Shown in pieces: positions 20,841-33,130 of a stretch of 64,000 nt of DNA. How positions within the stretch are numbered: position 1 is the first letter of the stretch; every line of letters starts with the position of its first letter. The stretch is from Amphiura filiformis (lineage: Eukaryota; Echinodermata; Ophiuroidea; Amphilepidida; Amphiuridae). The DNA lies in NCBI RefSeq assembly GCF_039555335.1, contig NW_027305500.1, positions 1,015,001 to 1,079,000 on the forward strand, written 5' to 3'. Both the position numbers and the translations under genes were made by a program. The notes below the pieces were generated by a model. The model was not told the origin of the DNA and made no database searches. It saw only the letters and a program-made list of their open reading frames with translations.

Positions 20841-23800
20841 AATTGGTCCTCACCATGCTGCTGATTGGCTCAATGAATTAAAGGCCTATAATATTGCTTC
20901 TTGTAGCCAATCAGCAGGTAGCATTCGTGAAGTTTAGAATGACTCTTGTCTCTGCTTGATCTTTCACTTCTCCAATGCCTTATATCAATATTAATATAAA
21001 AGGGGTTCTTGATATCAAACGTATTCCCGAGCATCAAATAAGGGATGATATCTTACATGTAGAATTTCTCTTGAAATAATTTTGTGGGGGTTGGGAGGCG
21101 TGGGAGGGAATTGGTAGTACGTAAGGTTAGTTCCCGATAGATGCACAAGTTCTATGGGACAAGGAAATATGTCATTTGCATAGTAAATAAAAATATTAAA
21201 TCCATTTCTTGCCCCTTTTTTCTCCCCACCTCTCTATCTCTCTTTTCTATTTGGAGTTTCGGTTGCTGGCAAAGGTCTCCTGAACTTCATGAGAGCCTAG
21301 CGGAAATCTATATTATTGGTCAATCAAATCAAAGTGGAATTACGTTTATTAAAAGACATACGATGGCTTGCCAATCGTGTCATAATTGATCACTGTCATT
21401 AATAAGCTGGACAAATGAGATTGTTGATTAATAGCTTCCTTTAATGTTATAACTCTATCATTTTAGAATGTGAGATAGCCATCCATTACAAATTGTGAAG
21501 AATCAAAGAATTTGCGTATTGTTAAAAGCCATAATGTTGTTTATTATTCTTTTACCCAAAGAACTGAAATAATATTAGTAGTAACTGCATGTCAGGATAT
21601 TTTATGCCAAAACTACGTGGTAAAGTAAAGCAAAGTGAAAGTAATCCACTAGATATTTTGGCCGTTTAACGTAGAGTTCAAAAATGAATTGCTACGTTGA
21701 CATAAAAACCAAAACGAATTTGGCTGATTCTATTTAGGTGTAAGTTTGGACAAGTGTAAACATTACAAATAAAGCAAAAAATCAGGTTTGAAAATATAAC
21801 CAATTTCATATTATAAGCATAATTATTAAATTATGATTTTATTCTCGCTATTCACGCCATTGAGGGACTTCTAAAGTCGAGATGTGTTATAATCGTGAAG
21901 GAGACGTGCACTGTACCCGAGGCTTAACTGTGAGATGTACCACTCCGATCGCAAGGACAGTGTAAGAGCGAAACCTTGTGTAAGAACTGGACAGTGTAAG
22001 AGCTGGAACTTATAATTATGCTAATACACCATGCATGACGTAAAGCAGACGACATTGAATTATGGCGTATTTTCTGACGTTATTTAGATGATCTAATTAC
22101 GTATCTCTTTCATAGGATATTATATTACCTTTTGGAAATACAATGTGTTATCACTGGATATAGGGATACCTATTTAGATTTTTTTTAACGTTTTATCACT
22201 GATTATTTCCGCCCCAGGTTCAAAAAGGAAAAATTGCTGCCATTTTGTTGCTCTCAGAAGGGTCAAAATTCGGAACCGCTGTATTTTCTCTCCAACAGAG
22301 CCCGGCGCTCTAATAGGGCTCTATTGTCTCTTCGCATTACATGGTACGTATAGTGAGATATGGCCGGCGACGATTACCAAAGGGCCATTTTGTGACTCTT
22401 ACGAATCGACATCCTCCAAATCGGTATAAGCAAAGTACAGAATGTCCTGGGCTTGACTGTACACAGTATATATTGACGGGTGATGTCAATTTGGTACCAT
22501 TCAAGAGTGCCAATTGTTTACATTAGCATCACGTGACATCTGGCGTGTTTACGTATTCGTAAGTGCTGCGAAAGTTCATTTTGATGTAGAATAAAATTGA
22601 TATAATAAGGGCTGTGCACTAATTATGAGACCCGTCCCCGGGGTTAAAATTTCCAAATAGCGTCCCAGCCCCCCCCCTTGCCTATATGCCAAAATTTTGG
22701 GATTCCAAATTGCAATACAAACCTTAAATGATCTAGATAATTATATATTGAAAGCTCAGGGAGCAGCAATATTTTTTCTGTACTATTTACCTTTTTAGAG
22801 CGTTTTATTTTAAATGTGGCATATGCGCGTGTGCCACAAATCGCGTTCTCCCTATCGACTTGCCAAATTTTGCCCCCCCTCCCTTCGACTGATCCATAAA
22901 ATATTTCCCCTTCCCAATTTTACTCTCCTCAGGGTGCATAATCCCCATCGACGTCACCGCGTTCACGAAAGTAAAACGTATCCTGTCAGTTATGTGAAGT
23001 TCCATATTATCTTGTTAGTCTCTTGTCCAATTTGATTTACTTTTTCAACGTAAGCACAAACAAACGGCTGGAAAGGAGATTGTCATGAGTTCTTGCTGCA
23101 AAATCACACCCACACACACGATGACATCATACCTGTTAATTACCATGGTGACGTATTTCCCGCGTATTTCCCTGGCTATTTTGGTAATTTCCCAAAATAA
23201 TTATTGGTCATAGTTTCTACTGCATTCTTATTGTGAAATATTACTTGGAAATATAAAGGAATTAAGCTACATTAAATTGAAAACATATAATTTTTTTTTT
23301 GGAAGCTTTTTACTTAAAGCTTTTGGTTTGAATGTATTATACATAATAGTAATAACAATAATATAAATATCATATAACTTCTTGAAGGAAGTTTTGTGTT
23401 GCAGAGCGCATATTATAAGATTTATATAAACAAATTTAAAATAACAAATAAGTAAAACTAAAGTTAAACAAAATATTAAACCAAATTTGTTGATCTGTTT
23501 AACAGAAGTGAAATAAATAAATTAATATTGCGTATAGACAATACAATTATCGTAATTTGAGGATTTATAAGATCACAGCAGTACGTTCAACCCAGGGTCA
23601 AACTTGAAATCAAATATGATGCGTGATCGTCACAAAAAGTAATGCTCATTCTCTCGGTGGTTGTTCCATCTATTGCAACTTTTGGAAGTTTTTCAAAAGG
23701 TATTTATTTTATGGCATGTTTTTTTTATTTCCCCAATTGAGTGCAACAGTAAGTGTCCCCTCCTTGTCCGAGGGGCGAGATGGAAAGCCAAATCTCGGTA

Positions 23801-24613
23801 AAAGCAACCAATAGGAAGAAGCGATCTATCACAAGTGACGTCATGCCGTCTGACAGAATATGAAATGGTTGACCTATCCTACCGTATGTCACTTTCCTGT
23901 GTATGTGATTTTGTCTTGCACATAATGCTCTATAAAATGATCTTTTTATCACAAATTTGTCTAATTAGCCTATTTCCATAACTGATTCATTGACAAAATG
24001 ATTAAAAAGCTTAACGCTTCTAACCAATGAGATACTTGTTCTTAGGCATACCCTAATGATGATACACATACGTGACATGTATATTGTGCCACATTATAGC
24101 CTAGTTTCCCGTGTCTAGTTGTATCGAGCGATCGCATTTGCCATTAAAATTGATCACACTGTATGTCACAGGAAGAAACGATTAATTTCATTGGTTACGA
24201 ATTATGGTCAATCGCTCTTTGCCGTCCTCTTTGCAGCCACTGAAATATAAATCTAGCTTGACTTGATTTTTTATAAGCGAGTCACCATCAAGAAAGTGTC
24301 ATGGGTAATCATCATCATTATGAACCAATATAGGTTCACTGCAATGACTAATGACGAAGTTCATTAACCCCCATGTACCAATCATAGCTAAACTGTGATT
24401 TCAAGTTGTGGAGCATGAGTTTTTTCTACCCAGTACGTTTAGGGTCGATTCTATGAATATGCAAATTTATCACTGCGTCCTCACAGATGAGCATGATTGA
24501 AATCCAAGTACATGTTAATCAGCAACATCGGAAAGATGGCACAATGTTGGTGTCATATTTTTTATCTAGTAGTAGGCGTATCATTGAGCCAAGAACCTGG
24601 CAAATTTGTAAGG

Positions 24614-24649
24614 GATCACCAAACCCGCGTAGGCCATGTCTGACATTTT
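24614..24649 (+). promoter_or_regulatory. Upstream motif shared by the Ig receptor genes (gene 1 copy)
   Basis: GATCACCAAACC at 24614 and ATGTCTGACATTTT at 24636-24649. The second word ends 525 bp before the start codon of gene 1. Both words recur in the same order upstream of gene 2, and ATGTTTGACATTTT lies upstream of gene 3. It could be a promoter element, a 5' UTR segment or duplicated flank. Confidence 0.5.
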
Positions 24650-25118
24650 AAGTGAAAAACATGAGTGTATACTTTTCTAGCTAAGTGCACCATGACCACG
24701 ATGACTAGTACTTAAACAGGCGACGTTGAATTTTACTGGAAATTATAAAAGTTTGGCATGGGCGCTAGGGGAAAAATTAGACCAAGCAATAAAAGTTGAC
24801 AATGGTTCTATTATTTGAGCTTGAGGCGCTCAACTACACGGGTTATGCGGCGTTACGCTATACGCTTGACATTTAGAATTGCGTCGATCCAGAACTCTGA
24901 GGTATCATTTACTAACAACGATGTGTGCCGATAGTTTTGTTTACAAAATATGGCGAGGAATATTTTACCATAAGGATGATACATTTTTGACATATAAACA
25001 TTTGTTGCTATGGACGAGGTACTTCACATGACAAGAGATCTTCGGAGACGTGAATTTACTGAGCAGATGCTAGTTTTTATGATTATTTATCATTTGTGAC
25101 ATTTACCATATTAATTCT

Positions 25119-25126
25119 TATAAATA
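25119..25126 (+). promoter_or_regulatory. TATA box of Ig receptor gene 1
   Basis: TATAAATA lies 48 bp before the start codon at 25174. A transcript start 25-30 bp downstream would give a 5' leader of roughly 20-25 nt, with no intron needed. Gene 2 has a similar CTTATAAAG at 42498-42506, but only about 20 bp from its ATG, so that one may not be used. Confidence 0.55.
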
Positions 25127-25173
25127 GCAGATTTTAGGTACAAATACACTGACAATATCCAGCAACCACCAAA

Positions 25174-27681
25174 ATGGATCTCGTTTTGTGTTTGTGCTTG
25201 CTGTTAATTGCACCATCGGTGATTTTTAGTGCGGAACCGTTCGTAGATGAACCACCGGCGAGTATCATCACTACTAAAGGAGACACAATCCTATTACGAT
25301 GTGGTGTGGTGCGTCATGTGACAGCAACACTGTCATGGCAGAATATGGATTCTGGTGATATAATTACTGAAGGACCTGAAATTGATCCGTATTTTAACTT
25401 CCAATCGGGCACACGGAATAGGTTAAGCATAATCGGTGATCGATCAAACGGCGAGTATCATCTTCAGATACGGGATATTGTCAGCGATGATAGCGGTCAT
25501 TATGCCTGCTTTTATTATGACGCCAAGGCAAAGTATGAACAACAAAGCAATATTGTTGAAGTTAATGTTATGAGACCTCTTTCAAAATACACTAAGCCTA
25601 GGTGCACTATGGAGCCAACACAAAATCACATTGGTGATAATGTTACCTTAATATGCGTATCAATGGGTGGAGATCCACCACCTGCTCTCGCGTGGATTCG
25701 CGAGAAAGAAATTTTGAATGTACAATACACACCAGATAAGGAAAAATCGATTAACCGTATATCGGTTATTCTAACTGAAAAAGATATCGATATAGAATAC
25801 ATGTGTCTTGCACGAAATCCGGCTACACTGAAAGAACCACAAAGTTGTTCAGTTAAACCGTTAAGGACTTCCATTAATGTGCGGATACGTCCATCTAACT
25901 TGAAAGTATATTCTGACACAGTAGCGAAATTTAATTGCATTAGCGATGTTGTTCCAGGTCTTTTGTTTAAGTGGTATATTAATAGACGCTTTGTAGGGGC
26001 GCTAGACAATACCAATAAAAGATTCCGAATCAGAAGAAAAGGTAGACGGTTTATAATTTTCCCAGTTTTACCGAGTGATAATCTTACTCAGGTTACGTGT
26101 GTTGTTGAGCAACCTGAATCCAACCTAGAGGCTTCAGCAACGGCTATTCTCCATGTTGAACCCAAACCAGTTACCACGCCTCAACTTACAACAGATTTGC
26201 ATACCGTGACAACACAATATATGGAACCTACCCGAGTACCTTATAAGACTGCAGCGACAGAAAGAAGAACTACTACTAACTATCTCACAAGAACTGCAAC
26301 TACTATAAGAACTCAAAATATCAAAACTACCAAAATGCCTAAATCTACCCTGAGAAAAATTGTGGTAACAGAACTAAAACCTACTCCAGTAGAAAGTTTC
26401 ACAACTGATTCTGTAACAAAATTAACAACCGGAAGTCATACCAAACCACGTGAGTTATGTCGAGGGGAGTCATGTATTGTGGTTGCAACGTCAATATTGA
26501 CACCAACAATATCAACGTCAACATCAACGTCAGTGTCGACTCCAGCAACAGATTCTTATATACCTTTATTTCCTTTTTCCTCATCCTCATCCTCCTCCGT
26601 TGGAGAATCAGAATCGAACGTACCAAGTAAAATTCCAACAACAGTTTTTGAATCTTACGATTCCTTTCCGTTCTCTGAAGCAGAATATGTGCCTGTTTTG
26701 ACAATATTTCCGAATTCAGAAGAACCGGTGGTATTAACTACCACTAAAACTACAAGTGTTCCTGTTGTTCAAAGTGAGACTACTACTTTGATAAGTCCAA
26801 AGACATTAACAACGGTAACACCCAGTGGTAATGGGCATGAAGGTACCAAACCTAATACACCGACAAGTATGCCAGCGACAATGTCAGACAGCATGGACGT
26901 TACAACCTTGTCAACGTCAACGTCAAACAATGCAAATGTGAACACGAATTTAGACGTGGCAACGTTGACAACGTCGGGAAGCCCTAGTGTGGACAAGACA
27001 ACATCAAGCAACGCCAATGTGGACAAGACAACGTCAAGCAACGCTAATATGGACGTAACAACCTTGAAAACGCCAAGCCGCATAACTGTGAATTCTTTGA
27101 CAACAACACCAGATGGTAACAAATGTTCCAATGGGGTTTGCAAAGAGACCACATCAGAAAAACAACCCACAACTACGAAGATCAGTAATAACGATTTGAC
27201 CACAAAAAAATCGACACTCGTCAAGGTCCCAAATATGGATCTAACCACAAAAGCAGGTGATACAAAAGCAGGTGATACAAAAGCAGATGATACAAAAGCA
27301 GGTGATACAAAAGCAGGTGATACAAAAGCAGGTGATACAAAAGCAGGTGATACAAAGGCAGGTGATACAAAAGCAGGTGATAAAAAAGCAGGTGATAAAA
27401 AAGCAGATGATATAAAAACAGGTGTCACAGACAAAGTCCCAACCAATCAAATGGTAACACCACCTCGTGAAGAGGCAACTAAACATTCTGATTCCGACGG
27501 TGAATCTAGTACAAGATCTGATATATCCGCGACTCTAACGGTGTGTCTAGCTGTGTTATGTTTGGTAGTCATTTTAATTATAATTGCGTTAGTGATACGG
27601 AGGCAGAGGAATGAGCGAATGGGGGAACAGGTGGCAGATAAGGAAAACCAAATTCAACCGACCAAAACAAAAGGTGGTTAA
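25174..27681 (+). CDS. Three-Ig mucin-stalk membrane receptor, gene 1 (835 aa, intronless)
   Basis: One open exon. Residues 1-20 are a signal peptide (MDLVLCLCLLLIAPSVIFSA). Ig1 is V-like, about 22-132, with C43, W55 and DDSGHYAC ending at C112. Ig2 spans about 140-230 with core C161, W174 and C211 (CLARNP), plus an extra pair C144/C225. Ig3 spans about 231-330 with C255, W267 and C309 (CVVEQP). A long Thr/Ser/Pro stalk (331-785) follows, with CX4C loops at 429-434 and 651-656, a 10-residue duplication (VDKTTSSNAN) and twelve TKAGD-type repeats (692-751). The membrane segment is about 786-808; the tail is 27 residues, basic, without tyrosine. N-glycosylation sequons occur at N156 and N303. 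Ig1-Ig2 style recalls Kirrel/nephrin or nectin/CADM proteins. The ligand is unknown; adhesion or immune recognition is inference. Confidence 0.92.
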   Translation: MDLVLCLCLLLIAPSVIFSAEPFVDEPPASIITTKGDTILLRCGVVRHVTATLSWQNMDSGDIITEGPEIDPYFNFQSGTRNRLSIIGDRSNGEYHLQIRDIVSDDSGHYACFYYDAKAKYEQQSNIVEVNVMRPLSKYTKPRCTMEPTQNHIGDNVTLICVSMGGDPPPALAWIREKEILNVQYTPDKEKSINRISVILTEKDIDIEYMCLARNPATLKEPQSCSVKPLRTSINVRIRPSNLKVYSDTVAKFNCISDVVPGLLFKWYINRRFVGALDNTNKRFRIRRKGRRFIIFPVLPSDNLTQVTCVVEQPESNLEASATAILHVEPKPVTTPQLTTDLHTVTTQYMEPTRVPYKTAATERRTTTNYLTRTATTIRTQNIKTTKMPKSTLRKIVVTELKPTPVESFTTDSVTKLTTGSHTKPRELCRGESCIVVATSILTPTISTSTSTSVSTPATDSYIPLFPFSSSSSSSVGESESNVPSKIPTTVFESYDSFPFSEAEYVPVLTIFPNSEEPVVLTTTKTTSVPVVQSETTTLISPKTLTTVTPSGNGHEGTKPNTPTSMPATMSDSMDVTTLSTSTSNNANVNTNLDVATLTTSGSPSVDKTTSSNANVDKTTSSNANMDVTTLKTPSRITVNSLTTTPDGNKCSNGVCKETTSEKQPTTTKISNNDLTTKKSTLVKVPNMDLTTKAGDTKAGDTKADDTKAGDTKAGDTKAGDTKAGDTKAGDTKAGDKKAGDKKADDIKTGVTDKVPTNQMVTPPREEATKHSDSDGESSTRSDISATLTVCLAVLCLVVILIIIALVIRRQRNERMGEQVADKENQIQPTKTKGG
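27247..27426 (+). repeat. In-frame 15-bp coding minisatellite in the gene 1 stalk
   Basis: Twelve units of ACAAAAGCAGGTGAT (last ones diverged) encode TKAGD, TKADD, KKAGD and related pentapeptides. Copies 4-8 are almost identical at DNA level, implying recent expansion. Gain or loss of units keeps the frame. Genes 2 and 3 have no such array. Confidence 0.92.
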
Positions 27682-27871
27682 AGTAATGATGAGGAAGACA
27701 TATACATGATGAAAGATTCAATGTAAAAACTTGAATACCCATTCAGTGACCCCAGCGAAGGTGTCAAAAAATTTGAAATGTTTATAAATTGCCTTAAAGT
27801 GAATTTAATTTAATTTGACATTCATAGGTTTTGTGGATGTCAATTATTGAGAACCTGAGCACTGTGAACCA

Positions 27872-27877
27872 AATAAA
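27872..27877 (+). promoter_or_regulatory. Poly(A) signal of gene 1
   Basis: First AATAAA after the stop at 27681, about 190 bp downstream. This fits a short unspliced 3' UTR. Confidence 0.55.
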
Positions 27878-28742
27878 GACTCTATATTTGATAAACTAGT
27901 GTAAAAATCATGTAAAGCTATATTGTAAATAATTTTAGCTGTATATGTGAAAATTGTATGACATTGCTTTTAATTGAGAGTTTATGTACAATTAAGAAAA
28001 ATTTATTTTTATTATGTGTTCCAAACCTGAGGCAAACATAAGGTATATTTGTTCAGGTTAGACGTTATAATAGGTAGTGTACAAACGGCCAGGCGTATTA
28101 CCATGATTGAATACTCCAAGAATATGAGCCTGAGAACTTATATGTTTTACTCGAACAGATTAAGCAAGACAGCTGAACATGTTCGTTCACTGCTGTTTGG
28201 TAGTAATTCTATTTAATTTGAAAAGCAAAACACTATTTAATTGGTAACTTCAGTCTTGGGCAATGATGACATTAATAGGTATCAAACTCATGTTACCTGA
28301 TCTTTGTGTTATATATATTATAAAACGTACACACTCCCTCATTTCAAATATTGAGTTTCACATGGTTTCCTATTATCCTGCCTAAGCTCTTGACTGACAT
28401 GATTATCGATATATCTTTGTTCCTGCCCTTTGTTAGAAACTTAAAATTTGTTAAAAACTTAGAAGGCGATTCGGCTTTCATTTCAGTTTGTTATATAAAC
28501 GTGTGAAGAAGATAATCACTTGGTTTGAAGTTACCTGATCTAAGAATACAAAAGAAATGTTTAAATTTAGCAGCAGTGCAATATTCACGGGTGAGCAGAC
28601 AAGTCAAACAAGTCAATCGATCTACATTTGAAAGCGTGTGTTCGATTTCCAAATTAGCCATAGCTTATTTCCCTGTGAAGAAAATATAGACCATCGAAAT
28701 ATTGCAACCCAGATTACACTTGAAGCCTGAGTTATTTATTGC

Positions 28743-28935
28743 TCGTGGGGGGGGTAATGGAAGGAAGAAAAAGAAACAGATGAGAGAGAGCATTGGAAGT
28801 GGAAAGGAAGGGAGGAAAGCTCTGGAGTGGAGTAGAATAGTGTGTAGGGTAGAGGAGATATCGAATTTAGGGGGAGGCAAGGAGGGGGGAGAAGACTTGA
28901 GTTAGGGAAGAGGTGGTTATATAAGTGAGGGAGAG
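28743..28935 (+). other. Polypurine tract, about 190 bp
   Basis: The plus strand is overwhelmingly A and G (GGAAGGAAGAAAAAGAAAC, GGAAAGGAAGGGAGGAAAG, GGGGGAGGCAAGGAGGGGGG). Such tracts can form triplex DNA. No gene overlaps it convincingly. Confidence 0.6.
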
Positions 28936-30148
28936 GGGCGCCTAGGTAAGCGGCATGGGTTATGCTTACCGGGGACAATAAACTAATTCATAATCATATC
29001 ATCTCCATCATCATGCATCGTTTATGTTTCATACAAAACAAAAAAGCCCCCCCCCATTCAATGTACGCGCATGATTTCGCGGGCCGTTGAACAACCTTGG
29101 GCGGTGCAGTTTGGTGCCCTAAATAACGCGTGAAACATGTCTTAAAATGTCGTCTCAACGGTCACAGAGTCTGCTGTGGTAAGTTCGTGATTTAAAATTA
29201 CCCAAAATGTGTAATACACATTGTGTATACACTTCCAGTGTTTATGTTTAAAACAGAAGTGGTGATCAATATACACGAACTAAATTAGGCACAATAATTT
29301 GTTCACCCTTTATGCCAGGCTATTTTGGCAGTAGTTGTGAAGTTGTGAATTTTAATTTTAATTTCAATCCTCTGTATAAACTATTTCGAATAGGAACTTC
29401 CCGAGTATAATGAAAATTGATTCAGGACAAGAACTCGTTTTAGAGTAACCTCTAATGTATCATAATTCTGGTACAATTCTGCGTCAAACAGTCATTAATG
29501 GGTGAATGTTCGTATGAAACTGGTGCTGTGAATGGTGTGGGTGGTCTGATTGTAACACGTGGTGTTTTCTATCTATATTTTTTAGGCCCAGTCCGAAACA
29601 TTTTATTCGATGCAAGTTTTGAGTTATTGCTTCAGTGGTCTGGGTTCTATATATAATCAAAAATGTGTATTACTGTGGCCCATAACATAGTGAATGACTT
29701 CAAAGGTGGTGTACCAAAGATTATGAGACTTATGATAGATAGTAAAATGCGCACGCATCATCACAATTTCCATTGTTTTTTGCCTGGCAGTATGCGCGCG
29801 CAACATATTTTGTTCAGGGCTCGTGTTTTTAAAACTCCCGCCACATCACAATAAGACTATTAAACAGTGTAGTGGTTGCATGGGGTTCATTCAAGCATAA
29901 AGATGATACCAGTCCCTTGCCTTTGTTGATAAACATTGCGGTCACCTCATCTATAAAATGCCAGAATATAATAGTCCCATACCTGTATTTTTCCGTTTCG
30001 ACAAACATCACGTTTTTCTTTCTCCCTTACGGATTTCCGTATGATTTCTCGCTCAAAATGTTTAGGTTTGCTTGATAATGTTTACGAATCCCTCGGCGTT
30101 GGTCAACAAAATTGTCACTGCGTTTGTCGTAACGGAAAACGCAAATAT

Positions 30149-30298
30149 AATTAAAGACCGAATTAAAAAGACAAGTTTACGTCTGACGTCAGGGCAAAGG
30201 CGCGGTGTGATTGGTTGCTGACCTGCGCAGTACAGCATTTTTGGTCTGATTGACAGGGCGTTATACGCAAACTAGTCTTTTTAATTCGGTCTTCAATT
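30149..30298. mobile_element. Small MITE
   Basis: AATTAAAGACCGAATTAAAA and GACAAGTTTA on the left are mirrored by AAACTAGTC and TTTTTAATTCGGTCTTCAATT on the right. It is 150 bp and non-coding. The interior contains CTGACGTCAG, a CRE-like palindrome. Confidence 0.75.
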
Positions 30299-30724
30299 AG
30301 AGTACGCTCGCTCTCGTTAAAGGAATACAGTAAATGAATATATAAGGACGACTGTGATGATAAGTTGATTGTCTGGATAATGTGTATGGTAAACATTAGT
30401 TTGTGTGCCTATAGCGCATGAATTACGCATTGGGAGCTAAAAATGTAACCGCATCGGAAACATAAAAACATTTTGATTACTCACATCACTACTACCGTGA
30501 TTTTTAACATTAAAGGGGTATGTGCAAGAAATATTTTAATTTTTTGCTCAGAAATGATTTGTCCAACTGCTCATGATATGGTGTGTAATATTGTTTCAGT
30601 TATTTAAGTTTTATTTATTTATTTTTGATTATGACGTCGCACGACCAAATCACTCCACGTTTTGTGTACCAGCGAAGTGCGGTTAATATAATCCAGTGCT
30701 TTAGAGCTTGATGCGGCTTTATTT

Positions 30725-31190
30725 GAAGACCTGAGCGCAAGGAGACCGTAAGTCCACTTGGCCCCTCAACATGTATACACTAAAGTTGCGTATAGTTTCG
30801 TATCACAGAGGAGTAAGATATAACAGAGAAAGTACCACCAGTCAAAGTCCCCGTGTATTGTATGCTACCAGTTCTCGCATATTCATGAGGGCCGATTGTT
30901 CGATCTTGCCGTGTCTAACAATCACGCCAGCGCTGCGTGCCTTCGCGTATACGCGATCGAGCGTTGCGTGCTTTCGCGATTACGCGATAGACCGTGAAAA
31001 TACGCGGTTATTGCTTAGCAGTCTCGCCTGTCGCATTTCATGGAACAATCGGCCCTCATTATCGGATGAGGTGGAGACTTTGACTGGTGGTACGCGGTCT
31101 GTTATCTCTTTCGTCCATGTTTCGTATAGTTTGATAATGTTTTATACATGTTCAGGGACCAAAACAAATCTTTCACAACCTTTCATGATG
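30725..31190. mobile_element. AATT-type MITE, copy 2, truncated and interrupted
   Basis: Begins GAAGACCTGAGCGCAAGGAG like copies 1 and 3 but in the opposite orientation. After GCGTATAGTTTCGTAT the sequence jumps out at 30804 and resumes at 31119 with AGTTTGATAATGTTTTATAC. It then runs through ACAAATCTTTCACAACCTTT and stops near 31190, so one inverted end is lost. Confidence 0.8.
30804..31118. mobile_element. Nested 315-bp fold-back element with 9-bp target duplication
   Basis: It interrupts copy 2 of the AATT MITE and is bordered by GTTTCGTAT at 30795-30803 and 31119-31127. Internal arms include GTACCACCAGTCAAAGTC with its complement, and GAGGGCCGATTGTTC with its complement. A 9-bp duplication with long inverted arms fits the Mutator/MULE pattern, though the very tips match poorly. 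Confidence 0.8.
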
Positions 31191-32968
31191 TTGTTATGAC
31201 TTGAAACTCACCCGAGATCCATCAATTATTCATTCTCGTGAAATATAGATTTCGCACCATAATAGATGACCGATGGATCTCCAAGTTTCACGGGTAAAGA
31301 CTCGCTGAATACATGAACAGAAATAGACTGATAACAAAATATAACTTCACAATAATATTTAATTCTGCATCATCAAATATCAACCAAGTATCCCAACATA
31401 GATTATGGATTGAGTACGCTTGCGGTGTGTCTCCTTCTAGAGCTGGCTATTGACTACAAAGGATCGTAGGCGAGCGTGATTGATGAGAGAAAGACCGCGG
31501 AGCGATATATTTAAATAATTGATAAATAGAAAGAAAATATCACAGATATACTTTTGTAGGTCCTGTGGTTCGTGAGTTATATGTTGTAAAGAGGCCTGAA
31601 ACAACAATACTTTTGTAAAACGTACATAACTCATTCACAACAATAAATCAAGCAAGTGTTCAAAGCATATGATTTGTAGAACTTTTGTAAAACATCAAAG
31701 TGTTATTTTTCAATTATTGATTTAGATAGTGAAAATCGATTTTTGGCTGCTTCGACCAACATTACTTACAAACCTCGAAAAAGGTACTTGGAACACTTGG
31801 TACACATTGTGGTAATTCCGTGCAGATTTTGAAATGATCATGGAAATGCTGTGTATTTTGTTTATGGACAAACATGACACTTACAACAATGATTTACTCT
31901 TCCCCTCTCCCCATCAATCAATGTTGGAAAACTTTGGAAAACCAACATTGCATGGGGGCGAGGGGTGTCAGTTTTCCGTTCTTGACACAAAAGTGTTCCA
32001 AGACTTTTTTTTGAGGATTGTAGTCTACCATTAAGTTTTACAGTTAAGATGCGTCGAAGGGGAGGCATGACCTAATGCTGTATTGTTTACACTCAAATAT
32101 TGAGACAAAATAAAGCTGCCACAATATGGGTACGGGTTCTATAACGGAGATCCCAAAACTTGATATGAGGTGTCATTTTCAAGTCATGAACATGATTTGT
32201 CTGTGGAAAAGTCGCCTAGAGCTTAGGTATTTTGTATACTTGTTGGTTCCTCACTGCGTACACATATTGCTTCTTTCACCCCTCTTTCGTACCACTTATG
32301 TTCTTTGTCGAGCACAATGACAGACTAATGACGGCATTGTCCTCAAAATTATGGCAGCTTTGAGGTGCGTTTATACAGACACATCGTTTAATCCCGTTGA
32401 ATCGCGAAGGGGTACTACGCGCGCCATAACGTCCTTGGTGACTCCAGTGTAACGTCACTTCTATAACCGTGGCGTCACTGGTCAATAAGACAGAGCCAAT
32501 TAAAGATCAGTAGGCCTGATCACATGACATGATACTGTAGCCAGCAAAACAGTAAGTCCAGTTGAACAGATTCATAATTAAGTCTAACTACATTTAACCA
32601 CCTGGATCATGAGAAACCAGAACTACAAAAAATTGATATAAAGGGGTTATGATCTCAAATGTTATGCCTTGTTATGTAAATCACAGTTTCACGCTCGGTG
32701 GTTTTTATGCTTTTTTCTGTGCACACGGTCCTTCCTATAAAGGTGAATGAACATGAAAAGAGTGTATCGCATGAGTCTATCGTGCGAAGTAAATATCACG
32801 TTTGGTGACTCAGGAAATGTAATATGATTGAAAATTTTCATAAATACGTTACTTGAATGGGTGACTATGTTTGAAATATAGCTCTGTCTGGTAATTGTCT
32901 GAACTCCAGACAATTTGCCTTGCAGCATGTAGTTCGCCCTCTATTGATAAACGTTATCAACAAAGTGA

Positions 32969-33130
32969 GGGGAGCACGGTGGTCGAGCGGAACGAGCTCC
33001 GACTCATAATCGAAAGGTTGCGGGTTCGAGCCCCGGCGACGCCATCGTGTTGTGCCCTAGAGTAAGGCACTTTAACTCGATTACTCCTCTCCACTCCATC
33101 CGTCACTATGTAATGCACCCGACGAATCGT
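32969..33130 (+). mobile_element. tRNA-derived SINE, Met-like head
   Basis: GGTGGTCGAGCGGAACGAG (A box region), CTCATAA (anticodon-loop-like, CAT) and GCGGGTTCGAGCCCC (B box) are in tRNA order. The 3' side runs into a SINE body with TGCCCTAGAGTAAGGCACTT. The acceptor arms do not pair (GGGGAGC against CGACGCC), so it is not a working tRNA. Confidence 0.72.

Larger units (their letters stand above)
15685..24613. other. Intergenic region, no protein gene seen
   Basis: No open frame here has a recognisable domain, signal peptide or neighbouring exon. It holds the hAT-like MITE at 16914-17262, a hairpin at 16767-16828, a relic at 17353-17540, degenerate repeats at 18520-18895, a TIR element at 18894-19402 and a MITE at 20591-20840. 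The stretches 19403-20586 and 20845-24613 show nothing I can name. Confidence 0.6.

Noticed and set aside
26769-27446. 225-codon minus-strand frame over receptor gene 1
   Set aside because: It is the shadow of the stalk and its 15-bp repeat; the plus-strand frame explains the sequence fully.
28702-28905. Basic 67-codon frame (GGGNGRKKKKQM)
   Set aside because: It lies in the polypurine tract; its composition explains the frame.
30771-31199. 142-codon frame across 30.8-31.2 kb
   Set aside because: It crosses the junctions of two nested mobile elements.
32969-33045. Functional tRNA-Met gene
   Set aside because: The anticodon-loop-like CTCATAA and B box are present, but the acceptor arms do not pair and a SINE body follows.
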